A stretch of 64,000 nucleotides of DNA from Streptomyces shenzhenensis (lineage in GTDB: Bacteria > Actinomycetota > Actinomycetes > Streptomycetales > Streptomycetaceae): contig NZ_PENI01000011.1 in the NCBI RefSeq assembly GCF_003688995.1, positions 174,946 to 238,945 of the forward strand, read 5' to 3'. The notes under the pieces are model-generated. The model was not told the DNA's origin and made no database searches. It saw only the letters and a program-made list of their open reading frames with translations. Shown in pieces: positions 23,277 to 31,942 of this stretch (positions are counted from its first letter, which is position 1; every line of letters starts with the position of its first letter). The position numbers were made by a program, and so were the translations under genes.

Positions 23277-24698
23277 TCAGCGGCCCAGCGGGAGCGCCAC
23301 CAGGTCGGCCACCACCACGGTGAGCGGGCCGAACAGGGCGAGCAGGGCGCTCGCGCGCAGGACCGCGGCGCAGCGCAGCAGGGTCATGGGGGCGCCGAGC
23401 CGCAGCAGGGCGGCCATGGCGTCGGCGCGGCACTGCCGGGCCTCCACGGCCGCCGTCAGCAGGGTCGCCAGGGTGCAGCCGGTGACGAGGAGGACGCCGA
23501 AGACGGTGACCGGATCGTAGGACGAGGCGGTGGAGGAGAACGCGGTCAGCGCGGCCGCGCCCGAGACGACCGCGCAGACCACGCCGAGGGGGCGGCCGAT
23601 GCGGACGGCCTCCGCCATCAGCGCCCGGCCGGCGAGCAGCCGCAGCGCGCCCGGCCGGGCCACCTGCAGCAGCCGGCCGCACAGGTGGGTGAGGCCGGGG
23701 CCGGCCAGGACCAGGCCCACGGCGGTCAGCGCCCAGCCGATCAGCACACCGGGGAGGGCCGGGTCGGCGGCGTCGGACTGGTCGGCGTACGTCTCCACGG
23801 CCAGGCCCACGGCGAGGACCGCGACGCCCCAGGGCAGGCCGGACGGCGCGCGGCGCGGGTCGGCGAGGGCGTCTCGCCAGCCGTCGCCCGGGGACACGGA
23901 GCCGGAGCCCGGCGCGTCGTCGAGCCGGTCGGGGTGCGCGGGGTCCTGCTCGGGGTCCGCCGGGGCGGGCAGATCGCTCCCGCGGCCGGGCGGCTGCTCG
24001 CCGTCGCCGTTGTGCGGGACGGGCACCGTGGTGACGGCCCGCGCCCCGGTGGCCGGACGGGCGCCCGGCATGCCGCCCCGCGACTGCGTGGCGAACCCCG
24101 CGTGCGTCCCGAGGGCCTCGGGCGACCGCGCGCGCCCGTAGGAGCCGAAGCGGCCGTACGTCCATGCCGCGCGCCGCGCGGGGCGGGCGTCCCGGGGCCG
24201 CAGCACCAGGGCCACCGTGCCCGACGCGAGCAACGGGACCAGCGCGAGGAGCGTGAGCGCGGCCGGTACGGGCAGCGGCTCGCCCGCGGCCAGCAGCTCC
24301 CGCTGCGCCCCGTCGAAGGGCATGCCCGTGAGATCGCCGCGCAGATGGAGGAAGACGAGGAGGGCCACCATCGAGCCCAGCGTGCAGGACAGGGCCGTGG
24401 TCAGGACCGAGATCGCCATCAGCCCGCCCGGGCCGAGCCCGAGGGCGGAGAGCCCAGGGCGGGGCCTGGTGCCCGGGTCGGTGCGGGCGACCGCCACCGC
24501 GAAGTGGACGGTGGCGGCCAGCGGCACCGTGCACCAGGCGAGGCGGTTCACCGATTCCGTCGGGTCGGCGGGGTGCCCCAGCGCATAGGTGAGGGTGCTC
24601 AGCAGCAGGAAGCCCGTGCCCGCCGCGGCCGCCGCCACCAGCAGGCGGCGCAGATGGACGGCGGGGTGGGCGCCGCGGGTCAGACGGAGAGCGAGCAC
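23277..24698 (-). CDS. ABC transporter permease, FtsX/MacB-like
   Basis: This is a 473-residue membrane protein. Membrane segments lie at about 8-25, 38-55, 75-105 and 125-145, and at least four more lie in the C-terminal half. Between the halves is a hydrophilic region of about 130 residues rich in Gly, Pro and Asp. The final part (LLRLGAPMTLLRCAAVLRAS then ALLALFGPLTVVVADLVALP) resembles FtsX-domain permeases. The GTG at 24698 overlaps the end of the upstream ATPase gene by 19 bases and has GGAAGG about ten bases before it. With that ATPase it forms a likely exporter or lipoprotein-release-type complex; the substrate is unknown. Confidence 0.8.
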   Translation of the reverse strand: MLALRLTRGAHPAVHLRRLLVAAAAAGTGFLLLSTLTYALGHPADPTESVNRLAWCTVPLAATVHFAVAVARTDPGTRPRPGLSALGLGPGGLMAISVLTTALSCTLGSMVALLVFLHLRGDLTGMPFDGAQRELLAAGEPLPVPAALTLLALVPLLASGTVALVLRPRDARPARRAAWTYGRFGSYGRARSPEALGTHAGFATQSRGGMPGARPATGARAVTTVPVPHNGDGEQPPGRGSDLPAPADPEQDPAHPDRLDDAPGSGSVSPGDGWRDALADPRRAPSGLPWGVAVLAVGLAVETYADQSDAADPALPGVLIGWALTAVGLVLAGPGLTHLCGRLLQVARPGALRLLAGRALMAEAVRIGRPLGVVCAVVSGAAALTAFSSTASSYDPVTVFGVLLVTGCTLATLLTAAVEARQCRADAMAALLRLGAPMTLLRCAAVLRASALLALFGPLTVVVADLVALPLGR

Positions 24699-25420
24699 GC
24701 GGCCCGGCCTTCCGACTCGGTCACCGGAGGCAGGTGCACGGTGGTCACGCGCCGCCCGTCGAGCAGCGCCACCGTGCGGTCGGCGAGGGCCGCGGTCTCC
24801 GCGTCGTGGGTGGCGAGGACGACGGTGATGCCATGGGTGCGGGCCGCCGTCGTCAGCGTACGCAGCACCTGGGCGCGGTCGGCGCGGTGCAGGGGAGCCG
24901 TGGGCTCGTCCGCGAACAGCACCGTGGGGGCGGGGGCGAGCGCCCGGGCGATCGCGACGCGCTGGCGTTCGGCCTGCCGCAGCTCGCGCGGATGCCGGCG
25001 GGAAAGCTCGCCGACGTCGAGCCGCTCCAGCCACTCCAGGGCGGCGTTCTTGGCCCGGCGGCGGCTGGTGCCGCGCAGCATCAGGGGCAGCGCGGTGTTC
25101 TCCCAGGCGTTCAGCTCGGGGACGAGCAGCGGCGCCGGGTCGATCCAGCCGAACCGGTCGCGGCGCAGGCGTTCCCGGGTCAGCGCGCCCATGGTGTGCA
25201 CGGGCGTGCTGTTGAACCAGACCTCGCCGCGCCGCACCGGCAGGAGCCCGGACAGACAGCGCAGCAGGGTGGTCTTGCCGCTGCCGCGCGGCCCGCTGAC
25301 GGCGACGATCTCGCCCTCCCGCACACCGAGCGAGACACCGCCCAGGGCGGGCGAGCCGTCGTCGTAGGTGAAGTGCAGGGAGCGTGCCCAGAGCACGTCG
25401 TTGTCCGGCGGGGCCTCCAT
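24680..25420 (-). CDS. ABC transporter ATP-binding protein, LolD/MacB-like
   Basis: This is a 246-residue ATPase. Walker A reads GPRGSGKTT, the D-loop/Walker B region reads PTVLFADEPTAPL, and the switch His lies in VVLATHDAETA. The ABC signature is degenerate: where LSGGQQQR is expected the sequence reads PRELRQAERQRVAIARAL. The ATG at 25420 has GAGGTG upstream and gives MEAPPDNDVLW; a longer reading to 25543 adds sequence without domain character. It is followed by and overlaps the permease gene. The arrangement suggests an FtsE/LolD-type exporter. Confidence 0.85.
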   Translation of the reverse strand: MEAPPDNDVLWARSLHFTYDDGSPALGGVSLGVREGEIVAVSGPRGSGKTTLLRCLSGLLPVRRGEVWFNSTPVHTMGALTRERLRRDRFGWIDPAPLLVPELNAWENTALPLMLRGTSRRRAKNAALEWLERLDVGELSRRHPRELRQAERQRVAIARALAPAPTVLFADEPTAPLHRADRAQVLRTLTTAARTHGITVVLATHDAETAALADRTVALLDGRRVTTVHLPPVTESEGRAACSLSV

Positions 25421-25542
25421 GGGCGTACACCTCGGTTCTGATCCGCTTTCCCGGCCTCTGATCCCCCTTCCGGGGGAACGAAGGCCGGGCCGATCGGTCA
25501 CTGGCACGCTAGGCAGCCGCCGCCGGGTGGCCGGACAGCACA

Positions 25543-25590
25543 CGGCCCCGGGCCGCCGTTCTCACTCGAACGGACGGCACCGGGGCCGGT
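25543..25590. terminator. Nested hairpin between the ABC unit and the aminotransferase gene
   Basis: Interrupted complementary arms (cggccccgg...ccgttc / gaacgg...ccggggccg) form a long GC-rich hairpin with a six-base loop, located after the aminotransferase stop on the minus strand. It is likely to end that transcript. Confidence 0.6.
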
Positions 25591-25650
25591 GTTGGTCGGC
25601 TGAACAGCCGTGCGGCGGGGAAAGGCGCACCGCCGCGCCGGGTGCCGGGC

Positions 25651-27033
25651 TCAGAGCTTGGTCCACGCCTCGGTCAGCGTCGCACGCAGGATCTGCTCGA
25701 TCTCGTCGAAGGTCTCCTGGTCGGAGATCAGCGGCGGGGCGAGCTGGACGACCGGGTCGCCGCGGTCGTCGGCCCGGCAGTACAGGCCGTTGTCGAAGAG
25801 CGCCTTGGAGAGGAAGCCGTACAGGACGCGCTCGGTCTCCTCCTCGTCGAAGGTCTCCTTGGTGTCCTTGTCCTTGACCAGCTCGATGCCGTAGAAGAAG
25901 CCGTTGCCGCGGACGTCGCCGACGATCGGCAGGTCGTGCAGCTTCTGCAGGGTGGCCAGGAACGCGGGCTCGTTGTCGAGCACATGCTGGTTGAGGCCCT
26001 CGCGCTCGAACAGGTCGAGGTTGGCGAGGCCCACCGCGGCGGAGACCGGGTGGCCGCCGAAGGTGTAGCCGTGCAGGAAGGTGTTGTCGCCCTTGTAGAA
26101 CGGCTCGGCCAGGCGGTCGGAGACGATGCAGGCGCCGATCGGGGAGTAGCCCGAGGTCATGCCCTTGGCGCAGGTGATCATGTCCGGTACGTAGCCGAAC
26201 TTGTCGCACGCGAACATCGTGCCGAGCCGGCCGAAGGCGCAGATGACCTCGTCCGAGACCAGCAGCACGTCGTACTGGTCGCAGATCTCGCGCACCCGCT
26301 GGAAGTAGCCGGGCGGCGGCGGGAAGCAGCCGCCGGCGTTCTGCACCGGCTCAAGGAAGACCGCGGCGACGGTGTCCGGGCCCTCGAAGAGGATCTGCTG
26401 CTCGATCTGGTCGGCGGCCCAGCGGCCGAAGGCCTCCGGGTCGTCGCCGAAGAGCGGGGCGCGGTAGATGTTGGTGTTGGGCACCTTGTGCGCGCCCGGC
26501 ACCAGCGGCTCGAAGGGGGCCTTCAGACCCGGCAGGCCGGTGATGGACAGGGCGCCCTGCGGGGTGCCGTGGTAGGCGACCGCACGGGAGATGACCTTGT
26601 ACTTGGTGGGCTTGCCGGTCAGCTTGAAGTACTGCTTGGCGAGCTTCCAGGCGGTCTCGACGGCCTCGCCGCCGCCGGTGGTGAAGAAGACCTTGTTCAG
26701 GTCGCCCGGCGCGTGGTCGGCCAGCCGCTCGGCCAGTTCGACGGCCTTCGGGTGGGCGTAGGACCACACCGGGAAGAACGCCAGTTCCTGGGCCTGCTTG
26801 AAGGCGGTCTCGGCGAGTTCCGTGCGACCGTGACCGGCCTGGACCACGAACAGACCCGCGAGACCGTCGAGGTAGCGCTTGCCCTTGTCGTCGTAGATGT
26901 AGGTGCCCTCGCCCCGGACGATGGTCGGGACGGGGGAGTTCTCGTACGAGGACATGCGGGTGAAGTGCATCCACAGGTGGTCGTACGCGGTGCGGCTCAG
27001 GTCCTTTGTGCTCACGGCTATCGGGTTCCCCAC
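25651..27033 (-). CDS. Class III aminotransferase (polyamine/4-aminobutyrate-type, omega-amino acid:pyruvate family)
   Basis: This is a 460-residue PLP enzyme. It has the class III layout: FTTGGGEAVETAWKLAKQYF, the SDEVICAFGRLGTMFACDKF acidic PLP-binding box and the Schiff-base lysine in TCAKGMTSGYSPIGA. The C-terminus ends with LISDQETFDEIEQIL. It probably transfers an amino group from putrescine, a gamma-glutamyl-polyamine or a short omega-amino acid to pyruvate; position beside an Lrp regulator and a gamma-aminobutyraldehyde-type dehydrogenase supports this. Start codons GTG at 27033 (overlapping the regulator by 16 bases) and GTG at 27015 are both possible. The exact substrate is not decided by sequence. 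Confidence 0.9.
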   Translation of the reverse strand: MGNPIAVSTKDLSRTAYDHLWMHFTRMSSYENSPVPTIVRGEGTYIYDDKGKRYLDGLAGLFVVQAGHGRTELAETAFKQAQELAFFPVWSYAHPKAVELAERLADHAPGDLNKVFFTTGGGEAVETAWKLAKQYFKLTGKPTKYKVISRAVAYHGTPQGALSITGLPGLKAPFEPLVPGAHKVPNTNIYRAPLFGDDPEAFGRWAADQIEQQILFEGPDTVAAVFLEPVQNAGGCFPPPPGYFQRVREICDQYDVLLVSDEVICAFGRLGTMFACDKFGYVPDMITCAKGMTSGYSPIGACIVSDRLAEPFYKGDNTFLHGYTFGGHPVSAAVGLANLDLFEREGLNQHVLDNEPAFLATLQKLHDLPIVGDVRGNGFFYGIELVKDKDTKETFDEEETERVLYGFLSKALFDNGLYCRADDRGDPVVQLAPPLISDQETFDEIEQILRATLTEAWTKL

Positions 27034-27536
27034 ATATAGGTCTGCTTCTTGAGCTTGAGGTAGACGAAGCTCTCGGTGGAGCGCACCCCGGGCAGGGCCC
27101 GGATGCGTTTGTTGATGACGTCCAGCAGGTGGTCGTCGTCCTCGCAGACGATCTCGGCGAGGATGTCGAACGAGCCCGCGGTCATCACCACGTACTCGAC
27201 TTCCGACATGGCGCTCAGCGCATCGGCCGCGGACTCGACGTCACCCTCGACGTTGATCCCGACCATCGCCTGCCGGCGGAAGCCCACGGTGAGCGGGTCC
27301 GTGACGGCGACGATCTGCATCACGCCCTGGTCGAGCAGCTTCTGGACGCGCTGGCGCACGGCCGCCTCGGAGAGGCCCACGGCCTTGCCGATGGCGGCGT
27401 AGGGCCGGCGGCCGTCCTCCTGGAGCTGCTCGATGATGGCGAGGGAGACGGCATCCAGGTGAGGAGTGCCGTGCCTGGACTCGCGGGACGAGTCCCTCTG
27501 GTCTGCGCTTCGACTGGCCACGGCCTCACTGTGCAC
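27018..27536 (-). CDS. Lrp/AsnC family transcriptional regulator
   Basis: This 172-residue regulator has an N-terminal winged helix (LDAVSLAIIEQLQEDGRRPY, then AIGKAVGLSEAAVRQRVQKL) and a C-terminal RAM ligand domain (EYVVMTAGSFDILAEIVCED, ending RSTESFVYLKLKKQTYMWG). The GTG at 27536 gives the start VHSEAVASRSAD. A TTG at 27557 is in frame, but its AAGGAG lies only two bases away. Divergent from the aldehyde dehydrogenase gene and upstream of the aminotransferase gene, it probably controls both in response to an amino acid or amine. Confidence 0.9.
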   Translation of the reverse strand: MHSEAVASRSADQRDSSRESRHGTPHLDAVSLAIIEQLQEDGRRPYAAIGKAVGLSEAAVRQRVQKLLDQGVMQIVAVTDPLTVGFRRQAMVGINVEGDVESAADALSAMSEVEYVVMTAGSFDILAEIVCEDDDHLLDVINKRIRALPGVRSTESFVYLKLKKQTYMWGTR

Positions 27537-27705
27537 GACGTCTCGACAGTTCCGCAAGGCTCCTTCGATGAAATTCGTTGTTTACGCCATCGAGACTTGC
27601 GGATTTCGCAGCAATAGCCCGAACAGGGGTGTTGAAAACGTCGAGTCCCGGACTAGGGTGGGTGTCTCAGCGACTGGACAGTTCTGACCTGACAGGAGGC
27701 CGGCA

Positions 27706-29154
27706 GTGAGCACCGAGCCTGGGCGGCTGCGCAAGCTCCGCAATTACGTCGACGGTGAGTTCCGGGACGCCGCCGACGCACGGACCACCGAGGTGGTCAA
27801 CCCCGCGACGGGCGAGGCGTACGCGACCGCGCCGCTGTCCGGCCAGGCGGACGTGGACGCCGCGATGGCGGCCGCCGCCGCGGCCTTCCCCGGCTGGCGC
27901 GACACCACGCCCGCCGAGCGGCAGAAGGCCCTTCTGAAGATCGCCGACGCGTTCGAGGAGCGCGCCGAGGAACTGATCGCGGCCGAGGTGGAGAACACGG
28001 GCAAGCCGGTCGGCCTGACCCGCTCCGAGGAGATCCCGCCGATGGTCGACCAGATCCGCTTCTTCGCGGGCGCCGCGCGGATGCTGGAGGGCCGCTCGGC
28101 CGGCGAGTACATGGAGGGCATGACCTCCATCGTCCGCCGCGAGCCGGTCGGCGTCTGCGCACAGGTCGCGCCGTGGAACTACCCGATGATGATGGCCGTG
28201 TGGAAGTTCGCCCCGGCGATCGCCGCGGGCAACACGGTCGTCCTCAAGCCCTCGGACACCACCCCCGCCTCCACCGTGCTGATCGCCGACATCCTCGGCT
28301 CGATCCTGCCCAAGGGCGTCTTCAACGTCATCTGCGGCGACCGCGACACCGGCCGCCTGATGGTCGAGCACCCCACCCCGGCGATGGCCTCCATCACCGG
28401 CTCCGTCCGCGCCGGCATCTCCGTCGCCGGGTCCGCGGCCAAGGACGTCAAGCGCGTCCACCTGGAACTGGGCGGCAAGGCACCGGTCGTCGTCTTCGAG
28501 GACACCGACATCCCGAAGGCCGTCGAGGACATCTCCGTGGCCGGCTTCTTCAACGCCGGCCAGGACTGCACCGCCGCGACCCGCGTCCTCGTCCAGGAAT
28601 CCATCCACGACGAGTTCGTCGCCGCGCTGGCCAAGGCCGCCGCCGACACCAAGACCGGGCAGCCGGACGACGAGGACGTCCTCTACGGCCCGCTGAACAA
28701 CCCGAACCAGCTCAAGCAGGTCGCCGGCTTCATCGAGCGGCTGCCCGCGCACGCCAAGGTCGAGTCCGGCGGCCGGCAGGTCGGCGAGCAGGGCTACTTC
28801 TACGCCCCGACCGTCGTCTCGGGCCTCAAGCAGGACGACGAGATCATCCAGAACGAGGTGTTCGGACCGGTCATCACCGTCCAGTCCTTCACCGACGAGG
28901 ACCAGGCCGTGGAGTGGGCCAACGGCGTCGAGTACGCCCTCGCCTCCTCCGTCTGGACCAAGGACCACGCCCGCGCCATGCGGATGTCCAAGAAGCTGGA
29001 CTTCGGGTGTGTGTGGATCAACACCCACATCCCGCTGGTCGCCGAGATGCCGCACGGCGGCTTCAAGAAGTCCGGCTACGGCAAGGACCTGTCGGCGTAC
29101 GGCTTCGACGACTACACCCGGATCAAGCACGTCATGACCTCGCTGGACGCCTGA
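27706..29154 (+). CDS. Aldehyde dehydrogenase, gamma-aminobutyraldehyde dehydrogenase type
   Basis: This 482-residue NAD(P)-dependent dehydrogenase oxidises an amino-aldehyde to the acid. The catalytic cysteine is in FNAGQDCTAATRVLVQ and the general base Glu in VHLELGGKAPVV. VAPWNYPMMMAVWKFAPA, with KPSDTTP, forms the cofactor site. The family resembles PatD/YdcW (4-aminobutanal) and betaine-aldehyde dehydrogenases. AGGAGG precedes the GTG start. It is divergent from the Lrp regulator and followed by a strong terminator and a broken potD. Together with the aminotransferase it would convert putrescine-type amines to 4-aminobutyrate. Confidence 0.9.
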   Translation: MSTEPGRLRKLRNYVDGEFRDAADARTTEVVNPATGEAYATAPLSGQADVDAAMAAAAAAFPGWRDTTPAERQKALLKIADAFEERAEELIAAEVENTGKPVGLTRSEEIPPMVDQIRFFAGAARMLEGRSAGEYMEGMTSIVRREPVGVCAQVAPWNYPMMMAVWKFAPAIAAGNTVVLKPSDTTPASTVLIADILGSILPKGVFNVICGDRDTGRLMVEHPTPAMASITGSVRAGISVAGSAAKDVKRVHLELGGKAPVVVFEDTDIPKAVEDISVAGFFNAGQDCTAATRVLVQESIHDEFVAALAKAAADTKTGQPDDEDVLYGPLNNPNQLKQVAGFIERLPAHAKVESGGRQVGEQGYFYAPTVVSGLKQDDEIIQNEVFGPVITVQSFTDEDQAVEWANGVEYALASSVWTKDHARAMRMSKKLDFGCVWINTHIPLVAEMPHGGFKKSGYGKDLSAYGFDDYTRIKHVMTSLDA

Positions 29155-29211
29155 GCGCTCTCCGCAGGCAGGGGCGCGCCGCGCGGGCGGTCCTCCGCGG
29201 CGGCAGGCGCC

Positions 29212-29248
29212 CACCGGCCCCGGACGGGACACCCGTCCGGGGCCGGTG
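29212..29248 (+). terminator. Strong hairpin terminator
   Basis: A perfect 17-base stem (caccggccccggacggg with its complement) and a three-base loop lie 58 bases after the aldehyde dehydrogenase stop. Confidence 0.9.
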
Positions 29249-29312
29249 CGTTCCGGCGGCCGGACGGCAGCGTCGTTTGTCCCCGCCTCGTGCGGTTCGG
29301 CATGCTGCGCGG

Positions 29313-29890
29313 GTGCCCAGGACTTCCGTGCAGAAGCCTCCGCTCTCCCGCCGTTCCGTGCTGCGCGCGCTGGGCGGCAGCGCCGCGCTCGGCACCCTGT
29401 CCGGCTGCGGAGAGCCCGCCGCGTACGTTGCGCCCGCCGACCGTGCCGTGCCGGACACCTCAGCCGCGGTCGGGATGCTTCGCCACGTTGGGCTGCCGGG
29501 CGCGGTCCATCTCCTGGAACCAGGTCAGGTCCCGGCCGGTGGGCTGGCGGTTCATCAGCGCGGGGCTGATCTTGCCGAAGAACTCGCCCGCCTTCGACCC
29601 GGGGCGCGTGTTCTCCGTGCCGTACCGGTCGGGGGTCACCGGCATCGCGTACGACCGCCGGCAGCTGGGTCGCGAGTGGATGTGCCGGCCTGCCAGGCCA
29701 ACCCCGGGGACGTCATCCAGCTGCAGGCCGACAACCCCGGCATCCGCTTCGTCGTGCCCGAGGAGGGTGCGGAGCTGGCCGCCTGGGTCAACTATGTCTG
29801 CCCGGTCCCGGCGGCCGAGGACGTGCTCGCCGCCGCCAAGGACAAGGACACCGCGGCCCTCGCCGACAATCCGCTGACCTGCCCGAAGCG
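29313..29890 (+). pseudogene. Rearranged potD (polyamine-binding lipoprotein) pseudogene
   Basis: Pieces of a Tat-exported PotD-like lipoprotein lie here in scrambled form. A GTG-started N-terminus reads KPPLSRRSVLRALGGSAALG with lipobox LSGC. The next stretch, about 29463-29585, matches PotD only on the opposite strand (EFFGKISPALMNRQPTGRDL then QEMDRARQPNV). The plus strand resumes with FDPGRVFSVPYRSGVTGIAYDRRQ in another frame. Finally GDVIQLQADNPGIRFVVPEE joins directly to AAWVNYVCPVPAAEDVL, missing about 35 residues found in the intact copy at 39330. So inversion, deletions and frame changes have destroyed it. It follows the aldehyde dehydrogenase, its expected partner. Confidence 0.85.
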
Positions 29891-30004
29891 GTGGCGCTTT
29901 CCAGGCGTCGGTTGCGCGCTGTTGAAACCAGCGGCCCCACGGGCCCCGTCTGCTCAGGCGGTCCCTATTCCGCTTCCAGCTCTGACGGTGCAAGGAACAC
30001 GCCT

Positions 30005-31408
30005 GTGTATGACGCGGTCTTCCAAGGTCATTACGACTACCTGGCGGCGTACGTGCCGGTCGCCCTCGTCCTGGGGGGTGCGGCATGGCTGCTCGCTCGC
30101 CGTCTGGGCAGTCCCCACGGCGTGTGGTGGTTCTGGCTGGTCGGCACGCTGACCGGCATATTCGGTGTCACCTTCATGGACGGCGGTCCGGCCAACGGAA
30201 CGTGCGTCATCAACCACGATCTCGCCGAGCCCTTCCACACCATCCAGGGGTTGTGGAATCTCGCCATGACGGTGCCGGTCGGATGCTTCGCCCTGTTCGC
30301 TGTGCGTCGGCTGTTGCCCGTCCTGGTCGGTGTCGTCGTGCTGCCCCTGGCCATCGAGTTCACGCAGGCCACCGCGGATGGGCTGGGCCGTGTGTGCGAC
30401 AGCGCGGACGCGGAGATGAACATTCTCGGTGGCCTGGCAGGTCTTGCCGTTGCGGCGGCGGCACTTGCCGTGCGGGGGCCGCTCGACTGGCGAAAGGGTG
30501 TGAAGCCGTCGCTGATCGCCTCCGCCGCGTTCCTCACGCTGGGCGCCGGCGTGGCCCGTCCGATGGTGACGTTCCAGCACGTGGATGGGAGCGGGCTGTC
30601 GGAGGCGAACTCCGGTCAGCGGCAAGCCGTCCGGCACGCGGTGAAAGAGGCTTTCGGCGACCGGTACGAGCTCGGGCACATCTACCAGCAGCCGTGCGTG
30701 GGCGCACCCTGCAAGAACGTCATCTTCAACCTGCTCAGCCGGGACAAGGGCCACCCCGAGGAGTTCGCGAGCGGAAGCCTTTCGTGGCCGGACAAGAAGC
30801 ACCTGAACGTGCTGCTCGAAGAGAGCGATCGTCCCAGCGTCATGGGCTTACCGGTGGCAGGAGCACAGGAGCCGTCCACGAAGCAAGAAGCGTACGCGGT
30901 CGCGGAGTTGTACATGCGTGAGCGTTATCCGTGGGCAGCGGGTGCGGTCGTGCACCGCACGTACCCGGTGGCCGAAGGGGCGAAGCTCGGCTGGATCACC
31001 AGCTGGCGGTGGCTCGACGGCGACGTACTGATGCCCCGGATGCTGGATGTGCAGGTTGGCAGAACCGGGCACATCGCACGGCTGGACGTCACTCTTGGCC
31101 CGACGCAACTGACGCTGGAGAAGGCAGAGCTGGAAGCCGGGCAGGCAGAGAAGGCGGTGCGCAAGGCCATGGCCGCACTGGTGCGGGCTCACGGAGGCAG
31201 CGTTCCGGACACGTTCCAGACCAAAGCGTTCATGCTCAAGGCGGCCGAGCGGGATGGCACTTGGCGGCCTGAATGGCTCGTGAGTGTGTCGCCGAGCGGA
31301 GACGGACAGGCAGCTGATCCGCTGGCGCCGGGCGCGGACACATGGCGGGTGGATGCGGTGAGCGGGCAGGTGTATGACGGTGCGGACACGCCGGTCACGG
31401 CTGGTTGA
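30005..31408 (+). CDS. VanZ-like membrane protein with a large C-terminal extracytoplasmic part
   Basis: This is a 467-residue protein. The first 200 residues contain six membrane segments and a VanZ-family pattern (EFTQATADGLGRVCDSADAE and NILGGLAGLAVA). The remaining 260 residues are soluble and probably outside. The final part (WRPEWLVSVSP ... DTWRVDAVSGQVYDGADTP) resembles PepSY/YPEB-type domains. AAGGA eight bases before the GTG at 30005 sets the start. An in-frame TTA leucine codon occurs at 30848-30850, so translation should depend on the bldA tRNA and be developmentally timed. Codon use is less GC-biased than in neighbours, and no partner gene is adjacent, which suggests acquisition by transfer. 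Confidence 0.78.
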   Translation: MYDAVFQGHYDYLAAYVPVALVLGGAAWLLARRLGSPHGVWWFWLVGTLTGIFGVTFMDGGPANGTCVINHDLAEPFHTIQGLWNLAMTVPVGCFALFAVRRLLPVLVGVVVLPLAIEFTQATADGLGRVCDSADAEMNILGGLAGLAVAAAALAVRGPLDWRKGVKPSLIASAAFLTLGAGVARPMVTFQHVDGSGLSEANSGQRQAVRHAVKEAFGDRYELGHIYQQPCVGAPCKNVIFNLLSRDKGHPEEFASGSLSWPDKKHLNVLLEESDRPSVMGLPVAGAQEPSTKQEAYAVAELYMRERYPWAAGAVVHRTYPVAEGAKLGWITSWRWLDGDVLMPRMLDVQVGRTGHIARLDVTLGPTQLTLEKAELEAGQAEKAVRKAMAALVRAHGGSVPDTFQTKAFMLKAAERDGTWRPEWLVSVSPSGDGQAADPLAPGADTWRVDAVSGQVYDGADTPVTAG

Positions 31409-31473
31409 CCGCTGCCGCCTGCAGTTCCAGGCGTGCGGCTGGGTTCCGGTGGGCTGTGGTGGTTCGGCGATGC

Positions 31474-31926
31474 GTCTTCGGCGGAGGCCTGTAGGCAGAA
31501 CGACGCCCCTGCGAGCGTCGATATGGAGCCGCTTGCGATCATCGCCCACTGGCCGCCCGGCTTTCGGCGGCCGACGCCGACGGCGAGCTGGACGAGCCGC
31601 GAGACGATGGCCCGGATTCCCCACACGCGCAGGGTCGCCGGGATACCGGACGACGCCGCGACGGCCAGGCCGATGCCGGCGAGTGAGCTGATCGCGATGT
31701 TTGCGTGCGGGCCCCGGACCGGACCGGTCGCCTTGGACGCTCGGGAGTCGACGACGGCGGCGGCCACGTCGAAAAGGGGATACAGCACCAGCAGCGTCAC
31801 GCTGACCGGCCCGAGATCCGACGCGGTGACGAACAGCAAGCCGGCCCAGACGACAGCGAATCCGAACCGTACGAAGTACAGCCGGCGGAGGGGCGCCGAG
31901 ACGTCGGCGGCGAGGGGAGGGTCCGG
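31474..31926 (-). pseudogene. Truncated DUF308/HdeD-like membrane protein gene
   Basis: On the minus strand the sequence reads PLRRLYFVRFGFAVVWAGLL, then VTLLVLYPLFDVAAAVVDSR, GIGLAVAASSGIPATLRVWG and GGQWAMIASGSISTLAGASF. This is a family of small membrane proteins often found beside TetR genes. A stop lies just upstream with no good start codon (only a TTG within the first helix). The C-terminal helices are replaced by unrelated Ser/Pro-rich sequence that runs on into the neighbouring gene. It therefore looks broken at both ends, although a shortened product from TTG 31839 cannot be excluded. Confidence 0.6.
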
Positions 31927-31934
31927 TCAAGACC

Positions 31935-31942
31935 GAACGTTC
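31935..31942. promoter_or_regulatory. Possible TetR operator in a divergent promoter region
   Basis: The palindrome gaacgttc lies in an AT-richer pocket 20 bases before the TetR gene and just upstream of the divergent DUF308-type fragment. It is a plausible autoregulatory site, but short. Confidence 0.35.

Noticed and set aside
23136..25367. Long plus-strand frame opposite the ABC permease and ATPase genes.
   Set aside because: Composition is Arg/Gly/Gln repeats without domains, while the minus strand carries clear ABC transporter motifs.
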